64,000 nt of DNA from Piliocolobus tephrosceles (taxonomy: Eukaryota > Chordata > Mammalia > Primates > Cercopithecidae): contig NC_045441.1 in the NCBI RefSeq assembly GCF_002776525.5, forward strand, positions 71,558,311-71,622,310. Direction: 5' to 3'. Below, piece after piece: positions 1-8,400 of the stretch. A program made the position numbers and the translations under genes. The notes beneath the pieces were generated by a model, which was not told the DNA's origin, did no database searches, and saw only the letters and a list, made by a program, of their open reading frames with translations. Numbering within the stretch: the stretch's first letter is position 1; each line of letters starts with the position of its first letter.

Positions 1-149
1 AAAAGTCTGACGTTGGACATAAGAAAGAGTTTATAGCGGTGAGAACTGTCATACCCGCTGACAATCACAGGAAAAAGGATACAATAATACTAAAAGAATG
101 TATCAGTTTTATCCAAGTCTATCTCTTCTATCCAGGGAAAGTGCAAGCC
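1..149. other. Unassigned AT-rich sequence
   Basis: I recognise no gene or repeat here. The stretch probably continues whatever repeat or unique DNA lies to the left of the window. Confidence 0.4.
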
Positions 150-570
150 TATGTACATCTATTCAAGTATGTCACTGTACCATCTTTTTATTTGAAATAG
201 ACCCACACTGAAAACTACCCAATGCCTATAAATGATAGAATGAATAAACTGTGTTGTAGTCTACATATGGACTCTACAGATGATGTTGAGTAAAAGCCAA
301 GGATTGCAGAATAGATGAATTATGAAGGCTCATATGCCATTTAAAAACATGTGATGCACTACTACATACTTACAAATCTGCATCTACATTTATGTATCTA
401 TAGTTAAGAGATACATGAAATAAAAGTAATAAATGTTTTTAGGAATTATATAAACTGTATAAAAATGCCAAACAGGGTGCTGGTTACATTTTGGCAGAAA
501 ATATAAAACTGGAATTAGAATTGAGGGAGTAGGATGAAATTGCCAAATACAGTTGCAATGTGTTATTCCT
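150..570 (+). mobile_element. L1M-like 3' end fragment
   Basis: The stretch resembles the last part of ORF2 and the 3' UTR of an old L1. Around 230-350 it has the 'aataaactgtgttgtagtctac' type of text followed by a degenerate 'gttgagtaaaagccaagg' stretch, which in old L1s follows the ORF2 stop. No long reading frame survives and no target duplication was found. The family call is from remembered pattern only. Confidence 0.42.
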
Positions 571-1420
571 CTTATAAATGATCGGAAGCAAATACAGTAA
601 AATGTTGCAATTTGAAAAATCTAGGTGTGACTTTCAAAGTGTTAATTTTTTTATTTTCTTTAATTTTCTAACCTCTTTATTTTTTTACAGTAAAATAAAG
701 AAAAATAAAGGCAAAGTCCAGTTGAGCTCTCCTGGCCAGAATATGACAATATAATACTTAATCAGGTCATAGCATGTCTTCTAGAGACCACCATAAAGTA
801 AAATGACAGTGTTCTAATGGACTATAGAGAAATTTTAATTTATAGAATCTATGCTGATAATCTGAGCATTAATGGTAGATATTAGAAAAACATTTTATGA
901 AGGTTTGACTCAAGGAGGATTATTTATGAGAAGATTCCTGAAGCCATCCAACCACCCATCCGATCAGCTAGTCTTCTGTCTGTGCATTTTCTGAGGATCC
1001 ACTATGGAAAGAAGGAATAGAAATAGATAAAAAAAAGATATAGTAACATAACAACTTATTTTAGCATAAATCCTCTTTTATTGGCTAATAATTATGAGGT
1101 TAATATTATCATTTTAGTACTTTTGTGTTTAAGGTGCTATAATAAACAATATGTATGCTTTATCATATTTATTCAAATAATTCTGTAAAACACATGTGAG
1201 TGTTACCTATGTTTTATAATTGGGGAAGTTACTTTAAAAATATTAAGAGTATGCCTTAGGTTACAATGCTGCCATTAGGTCTAAACAATACTCAAAATCA
1301 GAAAGTCTGACTGTGAAGTTAACTATTTTAATATACCATCATGTCTCAGCGTGAAGTATGCTTTATTTATGAGGGTAATGAGAAGAAATAAGAGAGTATT
1401 GTAGGTTACTGCGCATGCAC

Positions 1421-1422
<2 letters not shown>
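571..1422. other. Unassigned AT-rich sequence
   Basis: No open reading frame of note and no repeat family that I can name. Base composition matches the surrounding intergenic DNA. Confidence 0.4.

Positions 1423-1470
<48 letters not shown>
1423..1470 (+). repeat. (GT)n microsatellite
   Basis: About 21 uninterrupted GT units run from 1423 to 1464, followed by one A interruption and two more units. The opposite strand reads as (CA)n and gives a meaningless poly-His/Thr frame. It is likely to vary in length between individuals. Confidence 0.97.
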
Positions 1471-1989
1471 CTGATGACATGTGGAAAATTTGCAAGCATT
1501 ATGACTCTGATACTGAATGAGATTATTTGATCCTTTTATTGTTGTGATGACTTCATCATGTTTCAAATTCTGGGATCTTTACTTTTTATTATCTGATCAA
1601 TATTACTGTAGACCAGAGGATAGAGATGGTTCTCATCTGATTTAATAGTATCATCTAGTTGACATAGGAAAGCCACAAACTATTCATGCTAGAGCTGAGA
1701 GGTATGAGGTATAATCAGGATTCAGATCCAAGGTAAAATAAAAAAAGTATTTCAGTGCCATAATCCCCAAACATAAGACAATATTTACCATTCTGATTGG
1801 ACAATATATTGCTTCTCAAAAACTGCCATCGAAAATGCTTTACAAAATAAGGACATAGAAACCAAAACCCAGACTTTATTTCAGCAATGTGTGTGGCAGC
1901 CTTCAACTTTATAGTTCCAATTGGCCTACTGACCTAATAACACAGAGCAAAGGGTAAGACATTAGCAAAGTAAAATGGCTCATTAAGTA
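1471..1989. other. Unassigned sequence left of the ERVK LTR
   Basis: No gene recognised. If the LTR to the right is removed, this DNA joins the block at 2704 onward. That block has a weak retroviral integrase-like reading on the minus strand, so an older degenerate ERV could span both sides; this is weakly supported. Confidence 0.3.
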
Positions 1990-1995
1990 CTCACA
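1990..1995 (+). repeat. 6-bp target-site duplication (left) of ERVK LTR
   Basis: The bases ctcaca directly before the TG of the LTR recur directly after its CA at 2698-2703. Six base pairs is the usual duplication size for ERVK (HML) integrations. Confidence 0.93.
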
Positions 1996-2697
1996 TGTGG
2001 GGAAAAGAAAGAGAGATCAGCCTGTTACTGTGTCTATATAGAAGGAAGTAGACATAAGAGACTCCATTTGGTTCTGTATTTGAGATGTTGTTAATCTGTG
2101 ACCCTACCCCCAACCTTGTCCTTGCAAGAGACATGTGCTGTGGTGACTCAAGGCTTCATGGATATTGGGCTGTGCAGGATGTGTCTTTGTTAAACAAGTA
2201 CCTGAAGGCAGCTTGCTGGTTAAAAATCCTGCCCGTCCCTGGGCAATGGAACATCTCGGTGTAAAACCCATTGTGTGCTTTGTTTACTGAGTAAGGAGAA
2301 AACCGCCTTTAGGAATAAGATGGGACTTGCTGGAGCAATGCCACTAAAAGGTTTATGGAGAGTTTGCATATGCATCTCAAGGCACAGCATTTTCCTTTAA
2401 ACTTATTCATGTCACAGGGATTTTTGTTCATATGTCTTACTGCTGATTTCCTCCCTACAATGATCCTATTGTCCAGCCACTCCCTTATGTTTAAGATGGT
2501 AAAGATAATTATCAATAAATACTAAGGGAACTCAGAGACCAGTGCCAGCATGGGTCCTCTGTAAGCTGAGCCCCGGTCCCCTGGGCCCGGCTTTTCTTTC
2601 TCTATACTTTGTCTCTGTGTCTTATTTCTTTTCTAAAGTCTCTCGTTCCACCTAACGAGAAACACCCACAGGTGTGGAGGGGCAGGCCACCCCTTCA
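1996..2697 (+). mobile_element. ERVK (HML group) solo LTR, LTR5/LTR13-like
   Basis: This is a 702-bp LTR starting TGTGGGGAAAAG and ending CCCCTTCA. The diagnostic 3' block is present: a polyadenylation signal in 'caataaatac' (2514-2519), then 'actttgtctctgtgtctt' and 'gagaaacacccacaggtg'. It is flanked by a perfect 6-bp duplication, so it is complete at both ends. With no internal sequence it is a solo LTR left by recombination between the two LTRs of a former provirus. It is shorter than the roughly 0.95-1 kb I expect for LTR5 or LTR13, and a central stretch seems to be missing between about 2225 and 2235. Subfamily is uncertain; LTR13-type wording seems closest. LTRs of this group can act as promoters or enhancers, but nothing in the sequence shows that this one does. 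Confidence 0.93.
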
Positions 2698-2703
2698 CTC
2701 ACA
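2698..2703 (+). repeat. 6-bp target-site duplication (right) of ERVK LTR
   Basis: Exact copy (ctcaca) of 1990-1995, immediately after the LTR's terminal CA. Confidence 0.93.
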
Positions 2704-3429
2704 GAGTTCCTTGGCAGTGTTAAAATCTTGCTATTTACCGTGTCATTGCCAAATGTTGTTCCCTTATCAGTAAGGAAGGCCATAGAAAATAGACCCAGTG
2801 AAAAGGAATGTGTAGACAGTCTTGTGCCATTAACCTCAGCAGCATAATCAGTCCAGCACACAACTGTGGTGGGCTATCAAAACCATAACATTCCTAACAG
2901 GATATATTGCTTTTCCACCTGGAGAAGGACAAAGTGATAAAAGTCTAAGGAGCAACTAACATAATCCCTGATAAATTAATGCTCTTCTTTTTGAAAAAGA
3001 GTAAAAAAAGGTAGTACGAACAATACTAAGGAAGATGCAGTTAGACCTTTGTGGACTATCAAAGAAAGTAAAATGACAAATTTTCTCTAATCGCTTAACT
3101 TTACGAGTGGCAAAACCTCATTTGCTGAAGAGGATAATACATTTGTGAGAGGAGAATAAAAGTATAAAATTTGATTTGGGAAAATTAACTTCCTGGAAGA
3201 CTAGATAATCTGAACCCATAACTTTGATATTTACTACAAAAACAGATATTTTCTGAAAATCCATAAATATGATGATTATTACTAAAGTTACATTGGTTTA
3301 AAAAAACGATGCTTTGCATTTTTCATTCTTAAAATAATTTTGGTAAATTTAACAAGATATTATTTGCTACGTTACCCAAATTTGTAAAACCATAGGTGAT
3401 ACTCTACATGCCTTAGAAATATTAAGGAA
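2704..3429 (-). other. Mostly unassigned; possible degenerate retroviral integrase trace
   Basis: Read on the minus strand, about 2705-2880 gives a 69-residue frame with TDKGTTF, which resembles the second Asp of the retroviral integrase D,D(35)E core (…SDQGTHF… in many class I and ERVL elements). A neighbouring frame carries YGF-like text upstream, as would be expected after a frameshift. No zinc-binding domain or catalytic Glu could be found, so this could be chance. The rest, 2900-3429, is AT-rich with nothing recognised. Confidence 0.22.
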
Positions 3430-3434
3430 GAAGA
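3430..3434 (-). repeat. 5-bp target-site duplication of the class I ERV
   Basis: The bases gaaga before the LTR at 3435 are repeated at 6470-6474 after the other LTR, which fixes both ends of the provirus. Confidence 0.8.
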
Positions 3435-3899
3435 TGATTTGTTTTTCTAAGACCACCAGAGGGAGAACAAAAAGAACCAGCGAGTAGGCAAGTGTAGGAG
3501 CAAAACTGCAAATTTATTTTTGGTCACTTAAGGTGTGGGGGAGAGGTCTATCAGCCTCTGGCAAAGGAGGCCGACAGAGTCCCCCCCAGTGGTGCTCTCG
3601 GGCGGAGTTCCTGACACAGTCCCGACATCCCGACAAGAGTGGGGCTGGGAAGTCTGCGCGTGGCGTCCGTCCGGAGCGGCTTTTCTAGGAGTGGGAGGGC
3701 AATAGGCGGGACACGGGCATGTCGGGGGGCGTTCCGCAGGTGCGAACAGGTAAATCTTGGTCTCTTTGGATTGACGTCACCTGGCGCATGCCCAGTTGGT
3801 CTGCACCTTCCCGGGTGCTGGCTGCATTTTCACGCGCACGGGAAAAGTTCGTGAAGAAGAACCCGGAAGTGCACCATCTTGCCTCCGTTCATCCAAACA
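3435..3899 (-). repeat. 3' LTR of the class I ERV
   Basis: A 465-bp LTR with TG…CA ends, nearly collinear with 6009-6469. It is CpG-rich and contains tgacgtca at 3772-3779, a CRE/ATF-type palindrome, within the presumed U3 promoter region. An AATAAA (minus strand) lies in the 'aaaaataaattt' block near 3513-3521. Hand comparison with the other LTR gives about 28 substitutions plus a 3-bp and a 1-bp indel, roughly 6% divergence. Confidence 0.92.
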
Positions 3900-3949
3900 G
3901 TCCAACCTTTTATTGGTAATAGTGATAAGGGGCGCCGTGGTCTGTCTGA

Positions 3950-4130
3950 CTACTTCCTGCTGTTAAGGGGCATCGTTAAGGTCGGGGCCCATGGTTGGTA
4001 TTTGGACGTATGGATGAAGAATAAAATAAGGCACAGTATTAGTATAGGAATGAGGAAAGGAAGCATTTGTTGGAATATGGGCAAAACCCAGAAGGATGGT
4101 CCTGGCAAGGTTGGGGAGTATGAGATAGTT
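3950..4130 (-). pseudogene. ERV env remnant: C-terminal end of TM subunit
   Basis: One minus-strand frame encodes a strongly hydrophobic run of about 16 residues (Leu/Ile/Phe/Pro, roughly 4019-4066), followed by a short polar tail that ends at a TAG at 3950-3952, about 50 bp before the 3' LTR. Position, hydrophobic span and short tail fit the membrane anchor and cytoplasmic tail of a retroviral TM protein. The surface subunit, fusion peptide and immunosuppressive-type region are missing, and the frame is closed upstream by a stop. It starts almost directly after the protease remnant, so the deletion joins pro to the end of env. No envelope function is possible. Confidence 0.55.
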
Positions 4131-4138
4131 AAGAAAAT

Positions 4139-4440
4139 TTAGTAAGTTTGAGGTGAGTGGGGGAAAGTTGAACTGATTTCTCGGCCTAGTAAGGGGGTAG
4201 GGCATGAGGGTATAATGCGGAACGAGTGCACAAAGTAGTTGTTGGCCAGGCAGCAATTAAGGAGTGGAGTTTTTTGTGGAGTGGATGGCTTTCCGTCTAC
4301 TCCTACTACAGAGATATTGGATGGAAGGCTAGGTCCAGAGAAGGACGGCAAAACAGAATAGGTAGCCTCGCTGTTGATTAAAAAATTGTCTTACCTGCTA
4401 CCAGGAGAGTTACCTGAGGCTCGGCAAGGGTGATGGGGAT
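4139..4440 (-). pseudogene. ERV protease remnant with altered active site
   Basis: The minus strand reads through a retropepsin-like region. A beta strand of the LVAG type is followed, after a 1-base frameshift, by FLIN-S-E-A-TYSVL, and the region ends with a LLGREI motif typical of gammaretroviral protease C termini. The catalytic D-T/S-G-A signature is changed: the Asp codon is AAC (Asn) at 4373-4375 and the Gly codon is GAG (Glu) at 4367-4369. Both fit simple G-to-A changes in the coding strand. The frame ends at 4139 where env-derived sequence takes over. It lies downstream of gag, as expected for a gag-pro arrangement. Inactive. Confidence 0.7.
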
Positions 4441-4458
4441 CCCCGAGTCTCAGCACCT

Positions 4459-5633
4459 TCAGTTGTTGTCGTCCAGATGTAGGAGCTGGAAGGAGCTCCC
4501 AGGATCCTGGGAAAGGGGGTCACGTGGAGACGCAGCACCTGTTCTCAGGGTGGGGCAATCAGACTTCCAGTGTCCTCCCTGCTGGCAAGCAGGGCAGGGG
4601 GTTGCTGGTGGACGAGGGTTAGGACATTCACTGGCCCAATGTCCTGATGCCTTGCACTTATAGCAAGGTTGCGTTGGGGCTCGGGGACCTTGTGGACACC
4701 TGTTGGCATAGTGTCCTGCCTTGCCGCACTTATAGCAGGCTCCTTTTGCAGCCTTGGAGTCTGTGGGGTGTGTGCTCTCTGGCCTGGGGTTACAACTGGG
4801 CTGTAAAGCCACTGCTAGGAGCTGTAACTTCTGTTTGAGGCAAGCCTGCTGTCTCCTCTCTGGAGTTATAGACCTTAAAGGCTAATTTAACTAGGTCTTG
4901 TATTGGTGTCTGAGGACCATCCTCTACCTTTTGAAGTTTTTTACGAATGTCAGGAGCTGATTGAGAAATGAAATAAGACACCAAAATGGTGGACCCTGTG
5001 GGGGAGGCCAGATCTAACCGGGTATACTGGGTTAGAACCTCAGTCAGTTTAGGGTAGAGGTTAGGATAACCTGGAGGTCATGCCAAGTTAAGTCATAGGC
5101 CTGACAAAGGTATCTAAATTCCTTTATGTATATGGTAGGATTAGCTGAGAAATCACCTAAACGCTTCTCAATTTTGGAAAGATCAGCCAATGAAAAAGGG
5201 ACATGTACTCTGACTACCCCCTCTGCCCCAGTTACCTCTCACAAAGGCGTTAACACTGTAGGAGGGTGTGGGCAAAGATAGGGGACCCTAGGTGGCCGGC
5301 TGAGGATGTGGAAGGGGGCACGGGTGTGAGCGGGCTACCAGTCAATGAGGAGCAAGGAGGAGGAATCTGGGCAGGAAGAGAGGGGGTGGGGAGAGCGGGG
5401 AGAGAAGGAGGAGTATAGGGACGAGAGCGTAAGGCCCAAAAGCCTTGTATGTAATTAATTTCCAACCACTTGCCTAGCTGCTGGCAGAAATTGCTGAGGT
5501 TGATCACGCCACAGTGGAAAGGAAAATTTACCGCTTCCTCCTAAGGTCTTGTTAGAGCTGTAAGGTTTTTAAATTGGCTAGGAGGCACCCTAAGGGGGTG
5601 CTCTTTGGAAATTTGTACTGGGGGGTTTCCCAT
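4459..5633 (-). pseudogene. ERV gag remnant (MA, proline-rich, CA, NC with three zinc knuckles)
   Basis: The start is placed at ATG 5633-5631 because it gives MGN, the N-myristoylation start of gammaretroviral Gag. After about ten codons a 1-base frameshift moves the conserved STPLGCLLANLK matrix motif into another frame, and stops follow. The frame at 5507-5250 holds the end of matrix (SNFCQQLGKW, ALRSRP) and a proline-rich p12-like linker. The frame at 4984-4790 matches the C-terminal capsid (ISQSAPDIRKKLQKVE). The frame at 4812-4459 is nucleocapsid and carries three C-x2-C-x4-H-x4-C zinc knuckles at 4737-4696, 4665-4624 and 4596-4555. It ends in an Asp-Asp-Asn-Asn tail and a stop. Gag would package viral RNA and form the particle; this copy cannot, because of at least two frameshifts and several stops. 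Confidence 0.85.
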
Positions 5634-5988
5634 TTGTTTCCTCTTTACTTACACAATGGACACAATGGAAATGGAAGTGGATCTCTGACTGGCTTCAAAG
5701 TGTCCTTTGGAACCAGCAGTGACAGACTGGAGGCTCATGGAGCCAAGGTGGAGATTTCCTTCAGGCAGGTGTCTCTGTCCTGAATGGGTCTCCCGAGCCA
5801 CATGGTGGCTCAAAAGTGGGCCTTGGACCTGCGCAGGATTTTTGGCTGAGGGAGGTAAAGAGGAGACAAGGGCACTTACCCCAGAGAGGCCACGAGAGTG
5901 AGGGAAGCAGGTCTCAGGTCCTGGTGTGTCTGTGGCGTGGGAGCAGGAGGAGGTTCCTCAACCCTTAGAGGCCTGAGGAGGGGTCTCC
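5634..5988 (-). other. ERV 5' leader with splice donor
   Basis: This lies between the primer-binding site and the gag start. On the minus strand it contains CTCTGGG|GTAAGTGCC, a near-consensus 5' splice site with GT at 5879-5878. That is where retroviruses place the donor used to make spliced env mRNA. The plus-strand open frames over this stretch are chance shadows. Confidence 0.7.
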
Positions 5989-6006
5989 TCCTGGGTTTCG
6001 GCACCA
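5989..6006 (-). promoter_or_regulatory. Primer-binding site, tRNA-Phe type
   Basis: On the plus strand these 18 bases read tcctgggtttcggcacca. The 3' end of mammalian tRNA-Phe with CCA is tcccgggtttcggcacca, so 17 of 18 match. It begins two bases after the CA end of the 5' LTR, the standard position. A Phe primer is the naming basis of the HERV-F group. Confidence 0.88.
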
Positions 6007-6008
6007 AC

Positions 6009-6469
6009 TGATTTGTTTTTCTAAGACCACCAGAGGGAGAACAAAAAGAACCAGCGAGTAGGCAAGTGTAGGAGCAAAACTGCAAATTTATTTTTGGTCA
6101 CTTAAGGTGTAGGGGAGAGGTCTATCGGCCTCCGGCAAAGGAGGCCGACAGAGTCCCCCCCGATGGGGCTCTCGGGCGGAGTTCCTGACACAGTCCCCAC
6201 ATCCCAACAGGAGTGGGGCTGGGAAGTCCGAGTGTGGCGTCCGTCCGGAGCGGCTTTTCTAGGAGTGGGAGGGCAATAGGCGGGACACGGGCGTGTCGGG
6301 GGTGTTCCACAGGTGCAACCAGGTAAATCTTGGTGTCTTCGGATTGACGTCACCTGGCGCATGCCTGGTTGGTCTGCACCTTCCCGGGTGCTGGCTGCAT
6401 TTTCGCGCGCGTGGGAAAAGTTCATGAAGAACCCGGAAGTGCACCAGCTTGCCTCTGTTCATCCAAACA
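6009..6469 (-). repeat. 5' LTR of the class I ERV
   Basis: A 461-bp LTR with TG…CA ends, nearly the same as 3435-3899. It keeps the tgacgtca palindrome (6346-6353) and the minus-strand AATAAA near 6087-6095. Many of the differences from its partner are at CpG sites, so raw divergence overstates age. Confidence 0.92.
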
Positions 6470-6474
6470 GAAGA
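6470..6474 (-). repeat. 5-bp target-site duplication of the class I ERV
   Basis: The bases gaaga follow the CA end of the LTR and equal 3430-3434. Confidence 0.8.
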
Positions 6475-6555
6475 AACTAAGGCAGAGAGATAGTAAGTAA
6501 TTTATCCAAAGTTACACAGAAACAAGTAAGGCAACCTGAATTCAAGTACGATATT
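6470..6555 (+). mobile_element. MIR-like SINE fragment
   Basis: The text 'gaagaaactaaggcagagag…gtaagtaatttatccaaagttacaca' follows the conserved MIR core (gaaactgaggcacagagaggttaagtaacttgcccaaggtcacaca) with the expected decay. The ERV integrated at its left edge. Confidence 0.55.
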
Positions 6556-8284
6556 TACTCTCATCTAGTACCTTAAACGTCAATAAAAGTTCTCTGAAGG
6601 GTCAGATAGTAACTATTTTCAACATGCGAGTTTTAAAGTTCTCTGTTGCAACAAGACAATGAGGCTGCTGAATTATGAATGCAGAAATAGACATTCATAA
6701 ATGAAGAGTCATGTCTCTGTTCAAGTAAAACTTTATTTACAAAAATCGGTAATACGCCAGATGAACAGTGGTGTGAAGACCTGTGTACTACTTAGTGATA
6801 ACTTCCTCAGACTCATATTCGGAAAACATTGCTATTATAATAATTATCAGAAAGTATTTCTAAGATTTGTATTATCAGACATGTATTTACCTGACATCTG
6901 TTTTATTTATATTAGTGTTGAGAGGCTGTCTGTACATGTTTTTCTGGGACATGGATAGATGAAAGCTCTTGAACATAGATCTGAATTTATATCTCTTAGG
7001 ATCTTATCCTCTTTGAGATCCAGCTCAAATTCCTATGCACATACAAACTCAGATCAATCAAATCAATACTGGAGTGACAATCATAGGATTTAGATGTCAC
7101 TTATATCCTTACTACTTTCTTCTTCTTATTTTCCCATTAAAAATGGAACAGAATATAATGACAGAAATACCATCCTTGTAGTCATTATAGATAATCTTGA
7201 AAGTGCTTTACTGTAATTTGAAATAACGTGGAAATTTAAACAAATAAATAAATGGTATTCAAACACAGCAAATGCGCTCTTTTTTTCAATAACCTATTTT
7301 GAGTGGTATTGTTTCCCATCACTTACATAACAAGTATACTCACTTCAGTGTGACTAGATTTATGTCAATTACTTAGAAAATATTGACATAATCAGCAAAT
7401 CCCTCAAACATTTCCTTAATATCAACTGCCATTTAATGGAAAATATTTTCTATGAGATATAAAAAGTGATTCAGTATTCCCCTGGTTATGACGGGAACAT
7501 TAAGATTTAGCTGCAGAATTTTAACAGGACTTTGCCAGGCAGTACTAGAAGAGCCCTGGAATTGTTGTTCCTAATGCTTATATTGGTACCCTGTGGGTAG
7601 AAGAAAGAGTAAATGCCCACTCTTCCTTAGCGAGGTCTCCAGTAGCTCTAAGAGAGCCTTTGCCAGTTCAATGTAGAGCCACTCAGCAACAGCAGAATTT
7701 CTGAAATGCTAAGTGTTTTTTTTTCCTCATTTATAGAAGAGAAAAAGATACTGCATAAAAAAGTTTCTGTTGTTGTTATTGTTTTTAAGACAATGATATT
7801 CATTATGGAAATTTATTTAATTCCATCCAATACATGATCTTAGAAAGCTCATGTTGTGTTATACCAAGTATTTTTTGGGGGGTGGGGGGACCTTTGTTGT
7901 TTACCTACAGGCTGTGTAAGTAATTGGGTTAGTGCCATCTAAGTAATTATGTATGTGTTAGCGTTGATGACTGAAACGACCTCTCTTAAATGGATTATTG
8001 AAAATAAAAGGCAAATCTCTCGTCCTTGAATTTTATAAATTATTTTTAAGTTACCATTTCATTCAAAAAATAATATATGTTAAATACAGTCAGAATTATT
8101 AACAGTCATATTAATATAACAGTAAGATTAGTAAAACCTAACACATCATTGCGCCCTTTGCAATAGAATATGCCAACATACCTTAAGTCCCTTTCTGAAT
8201 GCATTTCTCTCTCTCCCCTTGCCAGAAGCAACCACTCAACTGAATATTCTTTTTATTACTCTCTTGTTGTTCTTCATAGTGGTG
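6556..8284. other. Unassigned AT-rich intergenic sequence
   Basis: No recognised repeat, exon or open frame above chance. A G-rich run (ttttttggggggtgggggga) lies at about 7870-7889. Confidence 0.4.
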
Positions 8285-8400
8285 GCTATCGATCTTGACT
8301 ACACATTGAAATTATCTTGGGGGCTTCAAAAATACTGATGCCGAAGAGACACCCTCAGTGCCTCTGATTTAATTGGTCTAGAGTACAGCCTTCATGCTCT
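8285..8400. mobile_element. MER5A-like hAT-Charlie fragment
   Basis: The text 'ctacacattgaaattatcttgggggcttcaaaaatactgatgcc…' followed by '…cctctgatttaattggtctag' matches the remembered layout of MER5A/MER5B. These are short, non-autonomous hAT elements with similar text near both ends. The right end is missing. Confidence 0.55.

Larger units (their letters stand above)
3435..6469 (-). mobile_element. Compact class I ERV provirus, HERV-F-like (tRNA-Phe primer)
   Basis: A minus-strand provirus only 3,035 bp long. In its own 5' to 3' order it holds a 5' LTR (6469-6009), a primer-binding site (6006-5989), a leader with a splice donor (GT at 5879-5878), gag (5633-4459), a protease piece (about 4440-4139), the last part of env TM (about 4130-3950) and a 3' LTR (3899-3435). 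Reverse transcriptase, RNase H, integrase and nearly all of env are absent. Perfect 5-bp duplications (gaaga) at both ends show that the shortened element sits as one integration. Gag motifs and the Phe-type primer site place it with gammaretrovirus-like class I elements of the HERV-F/HERV-H supergroup. Every coding region carries frameshifts or stops, so it cannot make a virus. Exact Repbase family not determined. Confidence 0.9.

Noticed and set aside
1363..1566. Minus-strand frame with a poly Thr-His run
   Set aside because: Translation of the (GT)n microsatellite.
3639..5901. Plus-strand open frames over the class I ERV (for example 3639-3854, 4430-4663, 5574-5783)
   Set aside because: They lie opposite the ERV's own gag, pro and LTR sequence. 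GC-rich LTR and gag DNA gives long chance frames on the other strand.
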